Assembly: GCA_015680685.1 (NCBI GenBank)
Contig: MNCI01017497.1
Coordinates: 928,565 to 992,564 of the forward strand
Reading direction: 5' to 3'
Source: Gnetum montanum
Lineage: Eukaryota; Streptophyta; Gnetopsida; Gnetales; Gnetaceae
Length of the DNA: 64,000 bases
Every line of letters starts with the position of its first letter. Positions within the stretch are counted from its first letter, which is position 1. The notes beneath the pieces were generated by a model that worked only from the letters and a program-made list of their open reading frames with translations, ran no database searches and was not told where the DNA came from. Below, piece by piece: positions 43,808 through 55,354 of the stretch. The translations under genes and the position numbers were made by a program.

Positions 43808-45030
43808 TGAAACACCACAAAAATTTTGGCTAACACTTGTAGACAGAAATTGAGCTAAGTCATGTTGGTCCCTAGCATGACCAAGTTTGAAAGCCTCAAA
43901 AACAGCATCAAACGGAGCATAATTGAACAAGAAAGAGTTCCCTAGGATCCACAGGTGACTACATCAGCATTCGGCATTGGGAATTTCATGTTTTGGGTTC
44001 AAAATACTTGGGTTTTACCAAGTATACTCTATTCACACTGGGCTGTACGTTGGCCAGCATATAGCAATTTTGGGCCCCAAAAATGAGCCAAAACATGCCA
44101 GAATTGAGTGTCTGGACCCCCCAGGACCTTCCCCAAGGTCCCCAGTAGCTCTCAGCCTCTTGAAAATCAAGTTTCGACCTCAAAATGATGCATTTTCATG
44201 TGTGTACGCTGGGTACATTTTGGTGTACGCTGAGCTTGTACGCTGAGGTTGATGCTAAGCCTATACGTTGAGGCTGAGGTTGATGCTGAGCTTGTACGTT
44301 GAGGTTGATGCCCAATCTCATACGCTGCATGCTGTACAGTTGTAACATATCTTGCACTTGGTCAACGCACCACTTGTCTCTCGATCTAAACTTTTCTCAG
44401 CTCACAGCCACTCATCTCATTCTAGATTCGAATCTAACACCCAAGATATTATAAAAACCCTAATTTTTCACTAGATCGGGGTTGGCAATTTTTACAAACA
44501 GAGACAAAAAAAAATAGATCTGGTACACTTAGCAAATATAGGCATAAACCTCTGTACACTGGGCATCAGACTTGGACGTTGCATTTCCCTGCAACCCAAA
44601 ACCTGCATCTCCTAGCACCTGTCATTATCCACCGAGGCTAAACGTCTACCTTGTGATTAATCCACAACTGCGTTCTGACCGGTGCACACTGTAATCACTT
44701 TTTCAATACAAAATAGTTTACATTTTTGCCCAGATTTATTACAGTTTTTTTTGTTTTTCCAGTTTACGTTTACATTCCAGTTTACATTATTGTGTCTGTT
44801 TACATTACGGTTTACGTTTAATGTGCATCGTTTATGTATAACCCAACGCATTGCAAAGTGTGTACATTGGGAAAGTCCTCGTTTGATCCACATGAGGACC
44901 ATTCAAGGCACTTTGCCTTTATCCATTCCAGCTTGCCCTCAAGCGAAGGCAGGGTCTTCTGTATTTCTTCCAGAGGATCTCTCGGTGTTTGTTTCATTCT
45001 AGCCTTGCACCGACGATTTTAGACGGTACA
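43808..45030 (+). repeat. 3' LTR of element 2
   Basis: 1223 bp from TGAAACACC to GACGGTACA. It is 37 bp shorter than the 5' LTR, at least partly because the GTACGCTGAGG array (44200-44312) has fewer units. TATAAAAA is at 44450-44457. Hairpin I is at 44910-44955 with wobble pairs and hairpin II at 44982-45013. Confidence 0.9.
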
Positions 45031-45035
45031 ACGAT
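45031..45035. repeat. Target-site duplication of element 2, right copy
   Basis: ACGAT, identical to 29686-29690. Confidence 0.9.
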
Positions 45036-45066
45036 ATCACATCACTTAACTAATATGGTTTTATTA
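45036..45066 (-). repeat. 5' LTR of B1, first 31 bases
   Basis: The minus strand reads TAATAAAACCATATTAGT, close to TGATAAAACCATATTAGT at the start of the B1 3' LTR. It completes 28847-29690. Confidence 0.7.
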
Positions 45067-45099
45067 GACTCCCTCTTTTAATCTAGCATGTTTTGAATT

Positions 45100-45830
45100 T
45101 TGAAAGGTTCCTTATTTTGTTAAATTGTTGAATCTTCCATTAATTCTTGAAAAAGTTGAAAGGGATATTGTCTCTTGTGTTAGGCTAATCAAGCATTCTA
45201 AAACCCTTGCTATAGCTAGTGGTTTTTGTAGAATTTGATATATAATTGAAGTGGATCTTGATTTTCTTAAGTGAGAAATTTTTTTTAATGTTAGTGGAAT
45301 TGATTATGCATAGAAGGTTGTTTATTGTAATCTTCTAAAGTCATATCACTATTGTCATCAAGGGAGTCACATGTTTGATTATGTCCTTTTATGCTACGAA
45401 AAAAGGCATGTGCAAGCACATTAGCAACAAGCTACTGTAAATGCTATTAATGTTTCTTCTGCAAATGTTATAGATCTTGCTAAGGTTTTTTCTATAAATG
45501 TTACAAATCCTGTGATGATTTCTTTCACTGGTGTTTTAATAGTTATCCCAATCTTTTTTTTTTACTACTGTTCAATAGGATGTATCTTCAAGGAAGATTC
45601 CAATGAAATCAATTTCAAAAAAAATTTCAATGACTAAGGAGAAACAAATACATGCTCCTTAGATTTCAGATAATCCTATTTTTGATTTAGATGGTTTTCA
45701 ACTAGTGCTTCATAATAAAAAACATTGAGGAAGTCTATCTATTATTGATTACCTACCAAATATTTAGAATGAACAACATGTTCAAGATATTTTAACTATT
45801 AATAATTCATTTGCAACTATTGGTTAAGAT
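45100..45830 (+). pseudogene. Remnant of LINE ORF1 (zinc-knuckle protein)
   Basis: A broken frame reads SGFCRI, IIEVDLDFLK, then VVYCNLLKSYHYCHQGSHMF. This is the pattern of the 'YENLP-x-C-x2-CH-x2-GH' zinc knuckle of plant L1-type ORF1 proteins with Cys lost at two places. The rest is too decayed to assign. The B1 LTR border lies just to the left, so B1 may have inserted into or beside it. Confidence 0.45.
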
Positions 45831-46639
45831 ATGGAGATAATATTTTTTGATAATGTTGGTTCAATTGATAGGGTAGGGGCTTCCTTCTCCTCCATCCATT
45901 GTTAATATTTTCAAAGAATGTTTAATTTCCTACCTTAAAGGAAAGTTTTTTAGGACTGGATGTAAGGATGAAAATCTAAAAAGACATCTCCAAAATAATT
46001 AGACCTTTTTTATTGATTTGGAGCTTCTCCTCTTTGAAGTAATCCTTTGATTTTATACCCCATATTTTTATTTTTAATATATACATATATTGGGTTTGAC
46101 ACCCCCCAAAATATTTAGCTTAATCATGCATTTGTGTATTGTATGTGGGATTGTTGCAACAGAAACATTATTTTTATAATCTTTGTTTGAACACAACATG
46201 AAACTCAAGAACAGCCTTATAAGTAAATGAGTATTAAAGGAGGAAACCCAAATTGGGACACGACCAAACGTCCACCCATGTTGACTTGTTACAAAATAGA
46301 ATGACATAGAATTAGATAAGGAAAAAAAAATTCTCAATTAAGGATAGAGAGAGTTCCAATGGTGACTTCTCACAATAGAAAGGGAAAGCTTCCTTACAGA
46401 GATTACTGATGATGAGTGTTACTGGAATGCACAATTCTTTTCTACCATTGCAAAAGATGAACCAACTGATGTCTATCTAGATTGAACTTGGATGCTTGAG
46501 ATGTGAGTTGGAAATGAATGAGGTGAAAGATCTACAACTTCTCCAACTTGGTGAGCAAACATTTATTAGAATAATCTATCCTTTGAAATATAACATTGCA
46601 TTTTCACTTCCAAATATAATATAAAATAGTAGGCCTAAT
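45831..46639. other. No gene recognised
   Basis: AT-rich sequence with no supported coding frame. Around 46078-46110 a TATATTGGGTTTGACACCCC stretch faintly resembles the tail of the SINE at 47590. Confidence 0.4.
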
Positions 46640-47435
46640 AACTTTTCATAGAAACTTGAGATTAGCAGAAGTAATGTTTAAAAAGCTGAATATGACATCC
46701 TCTTGAGATAGCTTGTATGAAGGAAAAACTATGGAAGCCCACTCCCACACATGTTGAGCAAAGGGATAATGCCAAAACACATGAACAAAGTCATCTTGTC
46801 CACCACAGAGAGGGCAATTAGGATTGGGAATTCCTAGATATTCTAACCTTTTACCAATAGGTAGAACATGGTGGAGGAGACACCAAAGGAATTGTTTAAT
46901 TTTGGGAAGGGTTGGAAGGTTCCAAATATTTTGGAAGATAGGGATCCAAAATGAAATTGACTCATGTTTGTGCCAATGCTTATTGCAGTGTTGAATGACC
47001 TCGGATGGGTCGTGCATAAGATGCAAGGGGATAGATGGTCGGTAGGGTAAGAGTTTAACCCCATTAAGCCATTGAAGGCCTTGAAAAGGGCTTTGGATTG
47101 TAACATCAATGTGCTAATGACCATGGAGAAAGGAGTAGATCTAGACTAGGCAATGGTTCATTGCAGCCAACTCCCCATACCAATTGCTAAACTTGACCCC
47201 CGAAATCCGACGACTAGCCAGCCTAAGACAATTTAAGGAGATGACACCCTTTCAAAACCACGAGGTGGCCACCTTAGCCTTTGTGATGGCAAGGGGAGTA
47301 AGCGACAGATGTAACCACCACGAACAAAATCTAGAGAGGATAGTAGGGTTGATCTTGACATTAGTCTAGTCTATGTAATTGTGTAGAATTTGCTAGCCCC
47401 TCCAGATGCTTTTGAAAACATGAGATCCTGGAAGA
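46640..47435 (-). pseudogene. LINE reverse transcriptase tail with zinc-binding domain
   Basis: Minus-strand reading: GSHVFKSIW, then GVISLNCLRLASRRI, GELAAMNHCL, HGH*HIDVTIQSPFQGL, then an open stretch with NLPTLPKIKQFLWCLLHHVL, GIPNPNCPLCGGQDDFVHVF and HVWEWA. The last part is the reverse-transcriptase zinc-binding domain (zf-RVT) found after RT in plant L1 LINEs, with its Cys-x2-Cys and His kept. The RT catalytic part and any later RNase H are missing. It is on the opposite strand to the ORF1 remnant at 45100-45830, so they need not be one element. Confidence 0.75.
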
Positions 47436-47564
47436 ATGATAGTGAGGGGGGTTAGCCTGGTAACCCTAGGTCATAGGTTTGATTCTACTAGCTAGCATTG
47501 AGTTATAAAATTATATAAATCTTGGGGTATATATATGTTTCATTTATTTTAGGTTTCAACATCC
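47436..47564 (+). mobile_element. tRNA-headed SINE, copy 1
   Basis: Box A-like GTTAGCCTGGTAA, box B GGTTTGATTCT at 47476-47486, then body CATTGAGTTATAAA, CTTGGGGT and tail AGGTTTCAACATCC. The same order recurs in three other copies nearby. Confidence 0.6.
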
Positions 47565-47589
47565 TCATACTAGGCTAACAATGCTTTTA

Positions 47590-47714
47590 TGGGGGTGTTG
47601 AAACCCCAAGATATATAGTCTAATTAGAACTTTATAACTTAACATTACCTACTGGAACTGAACCCATGAATTAAGAGTTTTATCATTAGGCTAATATCTC
47701 ATTGTTAATAATAA
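47590..47714 (-). mobile_element. tRNA-headed SINE, copy 2
   Basis: The minus strand reads AACAATGAGATATTAGCC (box A region), GGGTTCAGTTCC (close to the tRNA box B GGTTCRANTCC), then GTTAAGTTATAAAG, CTTGGGG and GTTTCAACACCCCC. It lies inverted to copy 1 with about 25 bases between. Confidence 0.65.
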
Positions 47715-47859
47715 CGCTTTTGTATGAAATAGATACTCTTGGTAGCCTACCATGAAAGGCTTGTTGTTTAATAAGTATTATGCAAATAAGAGCTTTCTAG
47801 TTCAAGTTACACCTTAAGCACCTCTTAACTTGAAGCACCTATTTGCTCCCTTACAAAAT

Positions 47860-48400
47860 AAAATTAAAATGATATATATCATTATTATTGTTATCCTATC
47901 CTTGTCTCAATAAAATAGGGTTAACTACATGAGTTCTTTTTTGTCATTTACCTCTATGAAGTGCTAGATATTTATCTATTTTCAATTTTTTTTATCATCT
48001 TCAATCAGTTTTTTCTTTTTTATATCTTCCTTTTGGTGGCTTTCCTAAAATACTGACATTGCAAGCTTGTTAATAGGCCCATTATCTAATATTATTTGTA
48101 CATGATCATTTCTAGAATACTATGGCAATCATCTAAGACGTCATTTCTATAACTTATCTAAAAATAAAAGCCACTCCAAGTCTTCCTCTAATAACTTATC
48201 TCTTCATGTAACTTTCAACATCCATCTATGCATTGGTATTTCTGCTACCTATCCATGCCTTTGTTTTATAACCCAACATTAAACACCATATAAAACAAGC
48301 CTAATTATATTACAATCTTATAAACATTTTTCTTTAGCTTTATTGAGATTTTTCATTACATAAAATGTAATATCCCATGATACCACCCTAAGTTATCTTA
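47860..48400 (-). pseudogene. Remnant of an RTE-like LINE, RT C-terminus
   Basis: The minus strand reads LVLYGV*CWVIKQRH, VAEIPMHRWML and RDKLL, matching in order the LYG-x-E-CW, AEMRMLRWM and RKDRIRN motifs at the RT end of plant RTE-type LINEs, then a Lys/Arg-rich part. Near 47866-47900 the 3' end has short ATAT and ATTATT steps. Heavily decayed. Confidence 0.45.
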
Positions 48401-48435
48401 GTGATAATGGTCATCAATGTATAATCTTAGTGTGT

Positions 48436-48549
48436 GTGTATAACAATGAGATGTTAGCATAGTGGTATAAGTCTTAGCCTAGTATTCCCAGGTCACAACT
48501 TTGATTGTACTAGGTATCATTGAGTTATAAACTTCTATAAATCTTGAAG
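48436..48549 (+). mobile_element. tRNA-headed SINE, copy 3
   Basis: AACAATGAGATGTTAGCATAGTGG (box A region TTAGCATAGTGG), a weak box B (ACTTTGATTGTAC), then CATTGAGTTATAAACTTC and ATAAATCTTG. The tail is cut and copy 4 follows directly. Confidence 0.6.
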
Positions 48550-48716
48550 TGCATGTGTGATAACAATGAGTTATTAGCTGAGTATTAAGACTCTTGATTT
48601 AAAAGCTCCAAGTCATGGGTTCAATTTTGATGGACAATGTTGAGTTATAAAGTTTTAATTCAACTATATTTCTTAGGGTGTACCTATATTACACTTATTT
48701 TGAGGTTCCAACACCC
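48550..48716 (+). mobile_element. tRNA-headed SINE, copy 4
   Basis: AACAATGAGTTATTAGCTGAG, box B GGGTTCAATTTTG, GTTGAGTTATAAAG, CTTAGGGTG and TGAGGTTCCAACACCCC: the most complete copy, about 165 bp. Confidence 0.65.
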
Positions 48717-48730
48717 CTATAGTACATGTG

Positions 48731-49547
48731 TGATGAGTAGTAAGTAGTCTCTATGTCCAACCATACAAATCATGAGCATACGCAAGTGACCTAATCGCAA
48801 TTCATGGACTAGACTAGTGTGGTACCTAGATAGTTAAGCATTTAATCAATTATGTATAGTGTGACACTTATTATGTATAGTTAAGTATAACTGAGACATA
48901 TAATAGATAATGTTATAGGGATAAAAAGGATCATCACCTAGAGCCATAGTGCTCATCCCACTAAGTGGATCATAGGAGGATTGGTAGATGAGTGAAAACC
49001 TAACCTTTTTAAGTGGTTGTGCCTAGGCTCAAATCCAAGTTTTTGACTTAAGAAATGAACACCTTACTATCACTCCAAATGATGGTCTCTTGATGATGTT
49101 ATAGGGCCAAAACTAAAATATTATTAAAATGTAGAAATTAATTCTAAAATTAATCTAATGCAAAAATTAAAAGTTAGGCTATCCTAGGTGATAAGTATAT
49201 GTTCTTGGTTTGCTATACACATCCTAGACTTATGTAATCACCACTAGGTTAACAAGTAGTTACTCTTGGGTGAGGCAAGTAAGAGCACTGCTACGATGAT
49301 TAGACGATACATGTTATGATCAAAACTAGTCATACTTATGCCACTATAACTATAGTGTAATGAAACACAATAAGTAACTAAATGCATGTGAAGTAAAGGA
49401 TCAAAGAAATTAAACTAAATTTAAGAAAATCATTAAACTAAGCCAAGTGTTGCAATGACAATAAGTTAACATCAATCTTCTTATCATTCATAAAAATGTA
49501 TCCAAGTACACTAGCAGGAGAGATTACCTTCTAGTATGAAATTTAGA
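48731..49547 (-). repeat. 3' LTR of element B5, left part
   Basis: Starts TGATGAGTAGTAAG on the plus strand, the reverse complement of the family LTR end. It holds a SINE candidate (48921-49091). Similarity to sister LTRs stops near 49547 and resumes near 52346. Confidence 0.6.
48906..49106 (+). mobile_element. Second SINE candidate with 15-bp target duplication
   Basis: A 171-bp insert (48921-49091) is flanked by GATAATGTTATAGGG (48906-48920) and GATGATGTTATAGGG (49092-49106), 14 of 15 matching. The sister LTR at 8500-8520 reads through this point without the insert. Inside are a box A-like TTGGTAGATGAGTG and box B-like GGCTCAAATCC. It differs from the SINE at 47436-48716. Confidence 0.6.
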
Positions 49548-52345
49548 GGATTTTATAATGAATAGAAGAAAGAATTAAGATGATCATAATTAGGTCTTGT
49601 AAAAATTCAATTGAGAAAATAAAGTCCATAGGAAAGTTATAAAGGAATAGAAGATGAGAAAAAATTTAATGAGGATATGGTGAAGATGGTTTTTAATAAT
49701 AGTGATATATCTATGCAAAGACTCGAAAGACTAAGAAGATCTACATTGAGAAAATAAATTTTAAGTATCATCTATAAGTTGAGCCTAAATAGGTAACTAT
49801 CAAGGGAGATGATGTTTCAAAAAAATTGTAAATTAAAACCATTGAAATCATAATTATGTTAAAAGGAATTAAAGATAATTAAAAGCAAAGAAAAATACAA
49901 TTACTTAAAAAAGACAACCAAGAATAAGCAAAGTACTAATTTAAATATGCAAGAATTAGAGACTATGACTTGTAATCACAAACACCAATCTACATCATTT
50001 TTCTACTTGATAACGTGCACATTTAGAAAGGAGTTATAACTGTCTAAGTTGTAGGAAGAAGAATCTATCAAGTTCACTAAAGCTAGCAATAAGAAAAGAA
50101 TTTGTTAACAATAGTTTTTTCTATTCAAAATAGTAAGTTGGCACCACATGTCAAATGGAACTTGATAAGCAGTATAACAAAAATAATTGAATATTAACTA
50201 ATCGTTAAGATGAGAATGAGATTTGAAGAAAAACTTTTCTCAAAGTTTTAGTAGCCAATCTTGAAACTCCAAATCATGAGTACCAAGAGATAAGCTCCAA
50301 TTATTGTCTTATTTTAGACCAAATTCTAGCACAAATACCAAGACAAAAGCTTTAGTTAAGGATATATGATAGAAAATGACAAAAGAAGAATTCTAGTTTT
50401 AAGAATATAAAAAGTTATGAGAAAAGGAGAAGGTCCCACCATAAATAATAAACACTAAACCAACATATTGAATAAGGAAAAAAATAAGAATATACGATGG
50501 ACAAGAGAATTGTGCCATATTTTGCAAAAATAGAAAGAAGAAGATCATATAAATAAAGACCTAGGAGAAGAAAAGTAAAATGTAAACTAATGTGATCATA
50601 TGTGGATGAGAATTCTCCCATCCAAGTGAAGGGTAGATCATAGCTTATAAAGGACATGAGAAAGCCTTCATGAGGAATGCAAAGACCCATATCAGGTCTA
50701 AGTAGATCTTTACAAGGGTTTCATGATAATAATTTTAAGCCCCTACAAAGGAAGTTTAATCATGTACATTAACCATGACTCATTTTGTGCACAATATTGG
50801 CTTGAATTTCAAGGAAAACAATAAAGAATAAGAAGTCATCATAACAATTAATTCTAAACTTCATAAGGTTGATTTTTAAGATCAAGGAGAAGTATAATTA
50901 GATATTACAAATTGAATAATCCAAGGAGAAAGTCACCCTATTAAGAGTAAAGGGGAAAAGATGAAATCATGACCAAGATTGCATGATGAAGACAAAGAAG
51001 AACAATTGATGAAGTTCTAAAGCAAGAAAGGTTAAGTTTCATATTTTCAAATTTACAATTAAAGGACCAAAAGAAAACTTAATGTTTGATGAAATAAAAA
51101 AATCCATGACCATTCATGAATTTGCAAACATGAAAAATAAAGTAAAGAAATTAATGCTTGAAGGAGAGTCTTAAGAGTATATTCTAAGTTAAGGTACAAT
51201 CATTTGTTTATTAACTTAATCCCTCAATAGTTATGAACATTCACGATGATTTAATAAAGAGTTACAACTCTTTATGAAGAATAAAAGAATGTAATTCCTT
51301 ACTTCGTAATATATGGAAACAATAAGAAAGTAAAGATGGTTAAATAATTGGCATTGGAATAATAGTCACAACAAAGTTCATAATACAAAAGATTTTACAA
51401 ACCACAAAAATTCATAAAATTATGATGGAAAAATTGTCCTAGACCACAAGAGTGAACATGAGCATGGAGTAATGTAGTAGATGTTACGAAACATAGAAGT
51501 TCATAACAAGAGCTTGAGTTTTACAACCAAAAGTTTAACAAAGTGACTTGATGTTAAGAAGAAAGTATTGTAAAAGAAAAGATCAATCTTTGCAACAAAG
51601 AGTCCAATTTCCTAAAGGGGAAGAGAATATTCAAATTGTGTCATATGTAACTTGGTCCAATTTCTTAAATAAGAAGTGAAGGCCATCTTGAAGATTACAA
51701 TGGTTAAGTTGAGAAATGAAGTTAAAGACTTACAAAGAAGCATTTCATAAAGCATAAGAAAAGAAAGGCTTACAAAGAAGTGTGTTGTAAAGCCCAGTAA
51801 GCTAAAACAGAATGGCCTAGCTAAATATAAAGAAGTAAGGATAATGAATCTGGTCTAAGTATCAAAGTTCATAATACATTGAGTTATGAACAAAAATTGT
51901 AAGTGCATTATTAGCATATGATAAAGGAATATATAAAAACCAAAAGATGATGCATTGCCAGGGATAACAACATCATTGAAACATAGAAAGTTTTTATATC
52001 CATAGTAAGGTAGACCTTGGAGGTATAAGAAGTCCAAATATTATGGTATGAATTACCAGAACCAAGAACAAGTACCAAATAATGGAATTAGTATAATGTG
52101 GCTCTGTTTATCATAGGAGGATTTGTAACTTACTTAATCACTAATACTAATGATACTCATAACTACCAAGACTATGAAGAGTAGTTACCATTACGAAGAG
52201 AGCTACGATCTTACATTTTCATAATATTAATGTTATTCTTCTAATTATGAAAAGTAATTTTCCCTATAGAAGATCTTGAGAATTTTAGAAACTATAACAT
52301 GGTATTGTTGAATTATCTAAGAAATGTAAAACCAAAATCTAATAA
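49548..52345. other. About 2.8-kb insertion inside the B5 LTR
   Basis: The LTR is interrupted here. The plus strand is rich in A and G with few C, has no domain I can read, and repeats short phrases such as AAAGTTCATAATAC (near 51374 and 51864). Borders are uncertain by tens of bases and no target duplication is clear. Confidence 0.4.
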
Positions 52346-52590
52346 TTCTAGTCAATTAATTTAAGTTTACATTGCAACCACTCATTGAAAAATTCTAACT
52401 ATTATGGAAACCAACTACAAGAGCTTTACTATAACTATGACCTTATGGTACATTTAATGCAATGGATGGTGGATATTTATAAACTTTACCATCCCTAAAT
52501 ATGTTGGAATTATGATGTTGTACAAAAGCCTACAATGTCATAATGATGACATTGTAGCTACAACATCAGAGCACATCAAAAAATGCTTCA
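52346..52590 (-). repeat. 3' LTR of element B5, right part
   Basis: Similarity to sister LTRs resumes (CCACTCATTGA, CAAGAGCTTTACTA). The TATA-like ATATTTATAAAC is near 52471. The LTR starts at about 52590 on the minus strand. Confidence 0.5.
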
Positions 52591-52610
52591 ATATATACCC
52601 ATGACTAATG
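52591..52610 (-). other. Polypurine tract of B5, decayed
   Basis: The minus strand reads CATTAGTCATGGGTATATAT, preceded by AACTTAAAGATGAGTTTTT, as in the other copies. Confidence 0.5.
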
Positions 52611-52639
52611 AAAAACTCATCTTTAAGTTAAAAAAAATT

Positions 52640-55210
52640 GGGACAAAGTTTATTACAAAATTTAGGTGGTGACTTGACTAACTAACTAACTAACTAACTT
52701 AAGTGTCATATTACAACATTTATTCAAGTAGTTTATAAGATAAAATATTGGATGCATCTCAAAATGATTATAAAATTGCATCTTTCAAAATTTATTTCAT
52801 AATAAGTCTTCATGTTGTTCTAGGTGGTGATGATTCCTCCTAATATGGTGGCTTCTATGGTTATTTAGTAGCTTGATCCTCCATGCAAAAATGATTAAGG
52901 ATCACTTGATACTTTTTGATATTCATTCATGGATCATCAATGGTCTGAGTCAAATTGGCTAAGTCGGTAGTTGTTGGGATCTTTGATGAACATGACAAGT
53001 TTGGAAACATATAACTTGATTGTACAAATTAGCAAACAAATATTTTGCATTCAATAGTAAACACTTCCACCTTTTCAGGTTCTATTATTTTGGAGTCATT
53101 CTTGTTTGGTTCTTTGCAACATCATGTTTCCTTGTATTTTATGCTTAGATAACTTCTAGGTTTGCTTATACTACTTGTAGCTTCCTCTTGGTCTCATCAT
53201 GTAGTTTATTTTCATGATCAAATAGGATGAATGTAGCTACAAATTACTTCTTCACTTTACTTCTTAAATGGTCAACTATTAACATAGTAAGATTGACATA
53301 TCTAAGGTTAGCCAACTCCATGTAGTATGTTAGTTTCTCTATGTATAAGTCATTAGCTTTGATTTCTACCTAGTGTATTGTTATGAGTCCATTAACAATG
53401 TTTCTCTAAGTAACATCATAAATTTGTTACAAAGAAACATTAATATAAGCCTTGGCTACCCTTATTTCTTTTTTGTTAATCTCCTTCTAGAGGTCCACTT
53501 GATTTCTATAGTATCTTTTATACATGTTCTTCTTGGTAACCTTATTTTTTCCATATTTCAATATTAATCGTAGAAATCTACTATAGTAAATGGGCCTATG
53601 CTAGGATAAATTCTTATTTTCTTGGGCTAATCTTTTGATATCAGTCTCTAACTTTACAAATTATTCACAAAGGTAACCTAGTTGATTTTCTAACTATTCC
53701 TTTTCTTTGGTTACCTAAGTTAACCTTTGATCTTCTACTTTTAATCCCTTATTTTCTTTCTCCAAGATGACGATGTTCTTTTGTTAGAAATAAGCCTTAG
53801 CATTAACACTTGAAGCATCCCATGTGGCTTTCTTCCATTCAATATCCAACATGATGTTGGACTTTCTCAGTTCTAAAGTCACCAAGAAACTCTGGTATGA
53901 TGACCTAAGGTAGGTCATGTACTTAAGCATAGAGTTGGATCACCTCATCTTGTAATTATTAGAACTTTGATTCTACATGCTATAGTTGGGTCTTAGTAAG
54001 CACCAACTTCCCACTAGCTAACATTAATTTAGATTGAACTACCATGATATTTTTAAGCATCTCAAAAATGTCTTGAACAATCTAGTCCATTTGAAGTAAT
54101 TATTCTAAGGAATCATTGTGCTTTGCTACACTCACTGATCCACAAAATTCTCCCATACTTTTTAGTTCTTGAACATCCTAGGAATTATTAAAGTTAGGAA
54201 TTAGAAGTATAATAACATTTAAGATAGAGATCACATGTTCAACAACATCCTTAATAGCATTCTATTAGTCTTTGTAGGGCATGATTAAGATTGTGGTCCC
54301 ATCACTAGATTTAAGGGTAACCTAAAATGTAGCTACATTCTTGAAATCTATGTGATCTAGTTATTCCTTATGGATTTCACTAAGATTCTTCTTGATAATA
54401 AATTCTTTAAGGCTTTAAGTTTCTTGAATGATATGTCCATGCACTTTCAAAATTCTCCAACCCTTCAATTTATAGCCTGTGACATCTCTTGTAGATGGCT
54501 CATCACTAGATAATATATACAAGGATTTGTTATAAGGACATGAGTGCTTAGTCCTGCATCATCTATTTTTTCTACTAGTATACTTTGTAGAACTTTAATA
54601 TTGGATGGCAATACCACTTAATCTTTCTTGGCTAGTATAAGCTTAATCATTTCTACATATGATGCATTTAGGATCTTACTAATCATATCACTTATGTAGC
54701 CTAGTATCCTAGCTTGTGTGTAAATTTTTCTGATGAGGCATGAACATGGAAGTGTAGACCTACCACTTTGCTTCTCCTCAAATTTACATTGGATCTCTAA
54801 GAAAATAAGATAATGCATGTTGGTTGACTACTTTTCACTTAGTATAACACTTCCCTAATTACATAGGTTTATATTCTATTCAGTTTCTTGGTGGATTAGA
54901 TGTGGTATTTTTCTATCTTAAAGTAAATATTCTTTGCTATTTTCATGGCCTCATACTACTTCTCATCTTCATAAGCTCACCATAACATTTGCATAAGAGA
55001 GTTTGATTTTAAACCTAGTGATAAGGTTCTTTATTTTAATCCATTACACTTACCCCATTTAGGTAAATTTCAATTTCAATGGAAATGACCATACATTATT
55101 CATACTAGTCACTAGTATAGCATAGCACATATCTAGCATCTAGATAAGCTAGAGAACATTTTCTGGGTCAATGAGCAACACCTGAAGTACTATAGAGAAT
55201 ATCTTTCTCA
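52640..55210 (-). pseudogene. Accessory ORF of element B5
   Basis: Third copy of the accessory ORF. An open 66-codon piece at 54818-54618 (FLEIQCKFEEKQSG) aligns with LEEKQSRE in B1 and EIKKHFKENE in B2. DNA at 53290-53330 (CTAAGGTTAGCCAACTCC) parallels 10055-10085 (CAAAGATTTACTAATCCC), and 54890-54960 parallels 11700-11770. It lies just before a polypurine tract and LTR on the same strand, as in B1. The middle is Lys/Glu/Leu-rich and probably coiled coil. Its upstream part is cut by the LTR at 55355. Confidence 0.5.
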
Positions 55211-55354
55211 TTTAAGAGTACATAATCATCAATAATATATATTGCACTCAAAGAATTATTAGGTGATAGATATGGATTAGTTGTGGAGGATAATCCTTCA
55301 TGCCATGTTAAATTTTGTTACCTTTTCATTATTTTTCTTATGTGATTTAATAAA

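Larger units (their letters stand above)
29691..45030 (+). mobile_element. Element 2: Tat-like Ty3/gypsy element with gag, pol and dual RNase H
   Basis: A complete 15,340-bp insertion in the B1 5' LTR. Order: 5' LTR, primer site, leader with two arrays, gag, protease, 3.2-kb repeat-filled spacer, RT, RNase H, second RNase H, integrase, 3' untranslated region, hairpin and polypurine tract, 3' LTR. The second RNase H places it in the Tat group (Ogre/Retand relatives). All proteins carry stops. The two LTRs differ visibly more than those of element 1, so this insertion looks older. Confidence 0.92.

Noticed and set aside
45067-45085. Minus-strand TAAAAGAGGGAG before the B1 5' LTR as evidence of a further element on the right
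   Set aside because: Its sequence differs from the family tract and what lies beyond reads as LINE, so it may be chance purine-rich flank.
47436-48716. Box A and box B sequences as true tRNA genes
   Set aside because: The regions do not fold into a cloverleaf by eye, and the heads are joined to a shared SINE body and tail.
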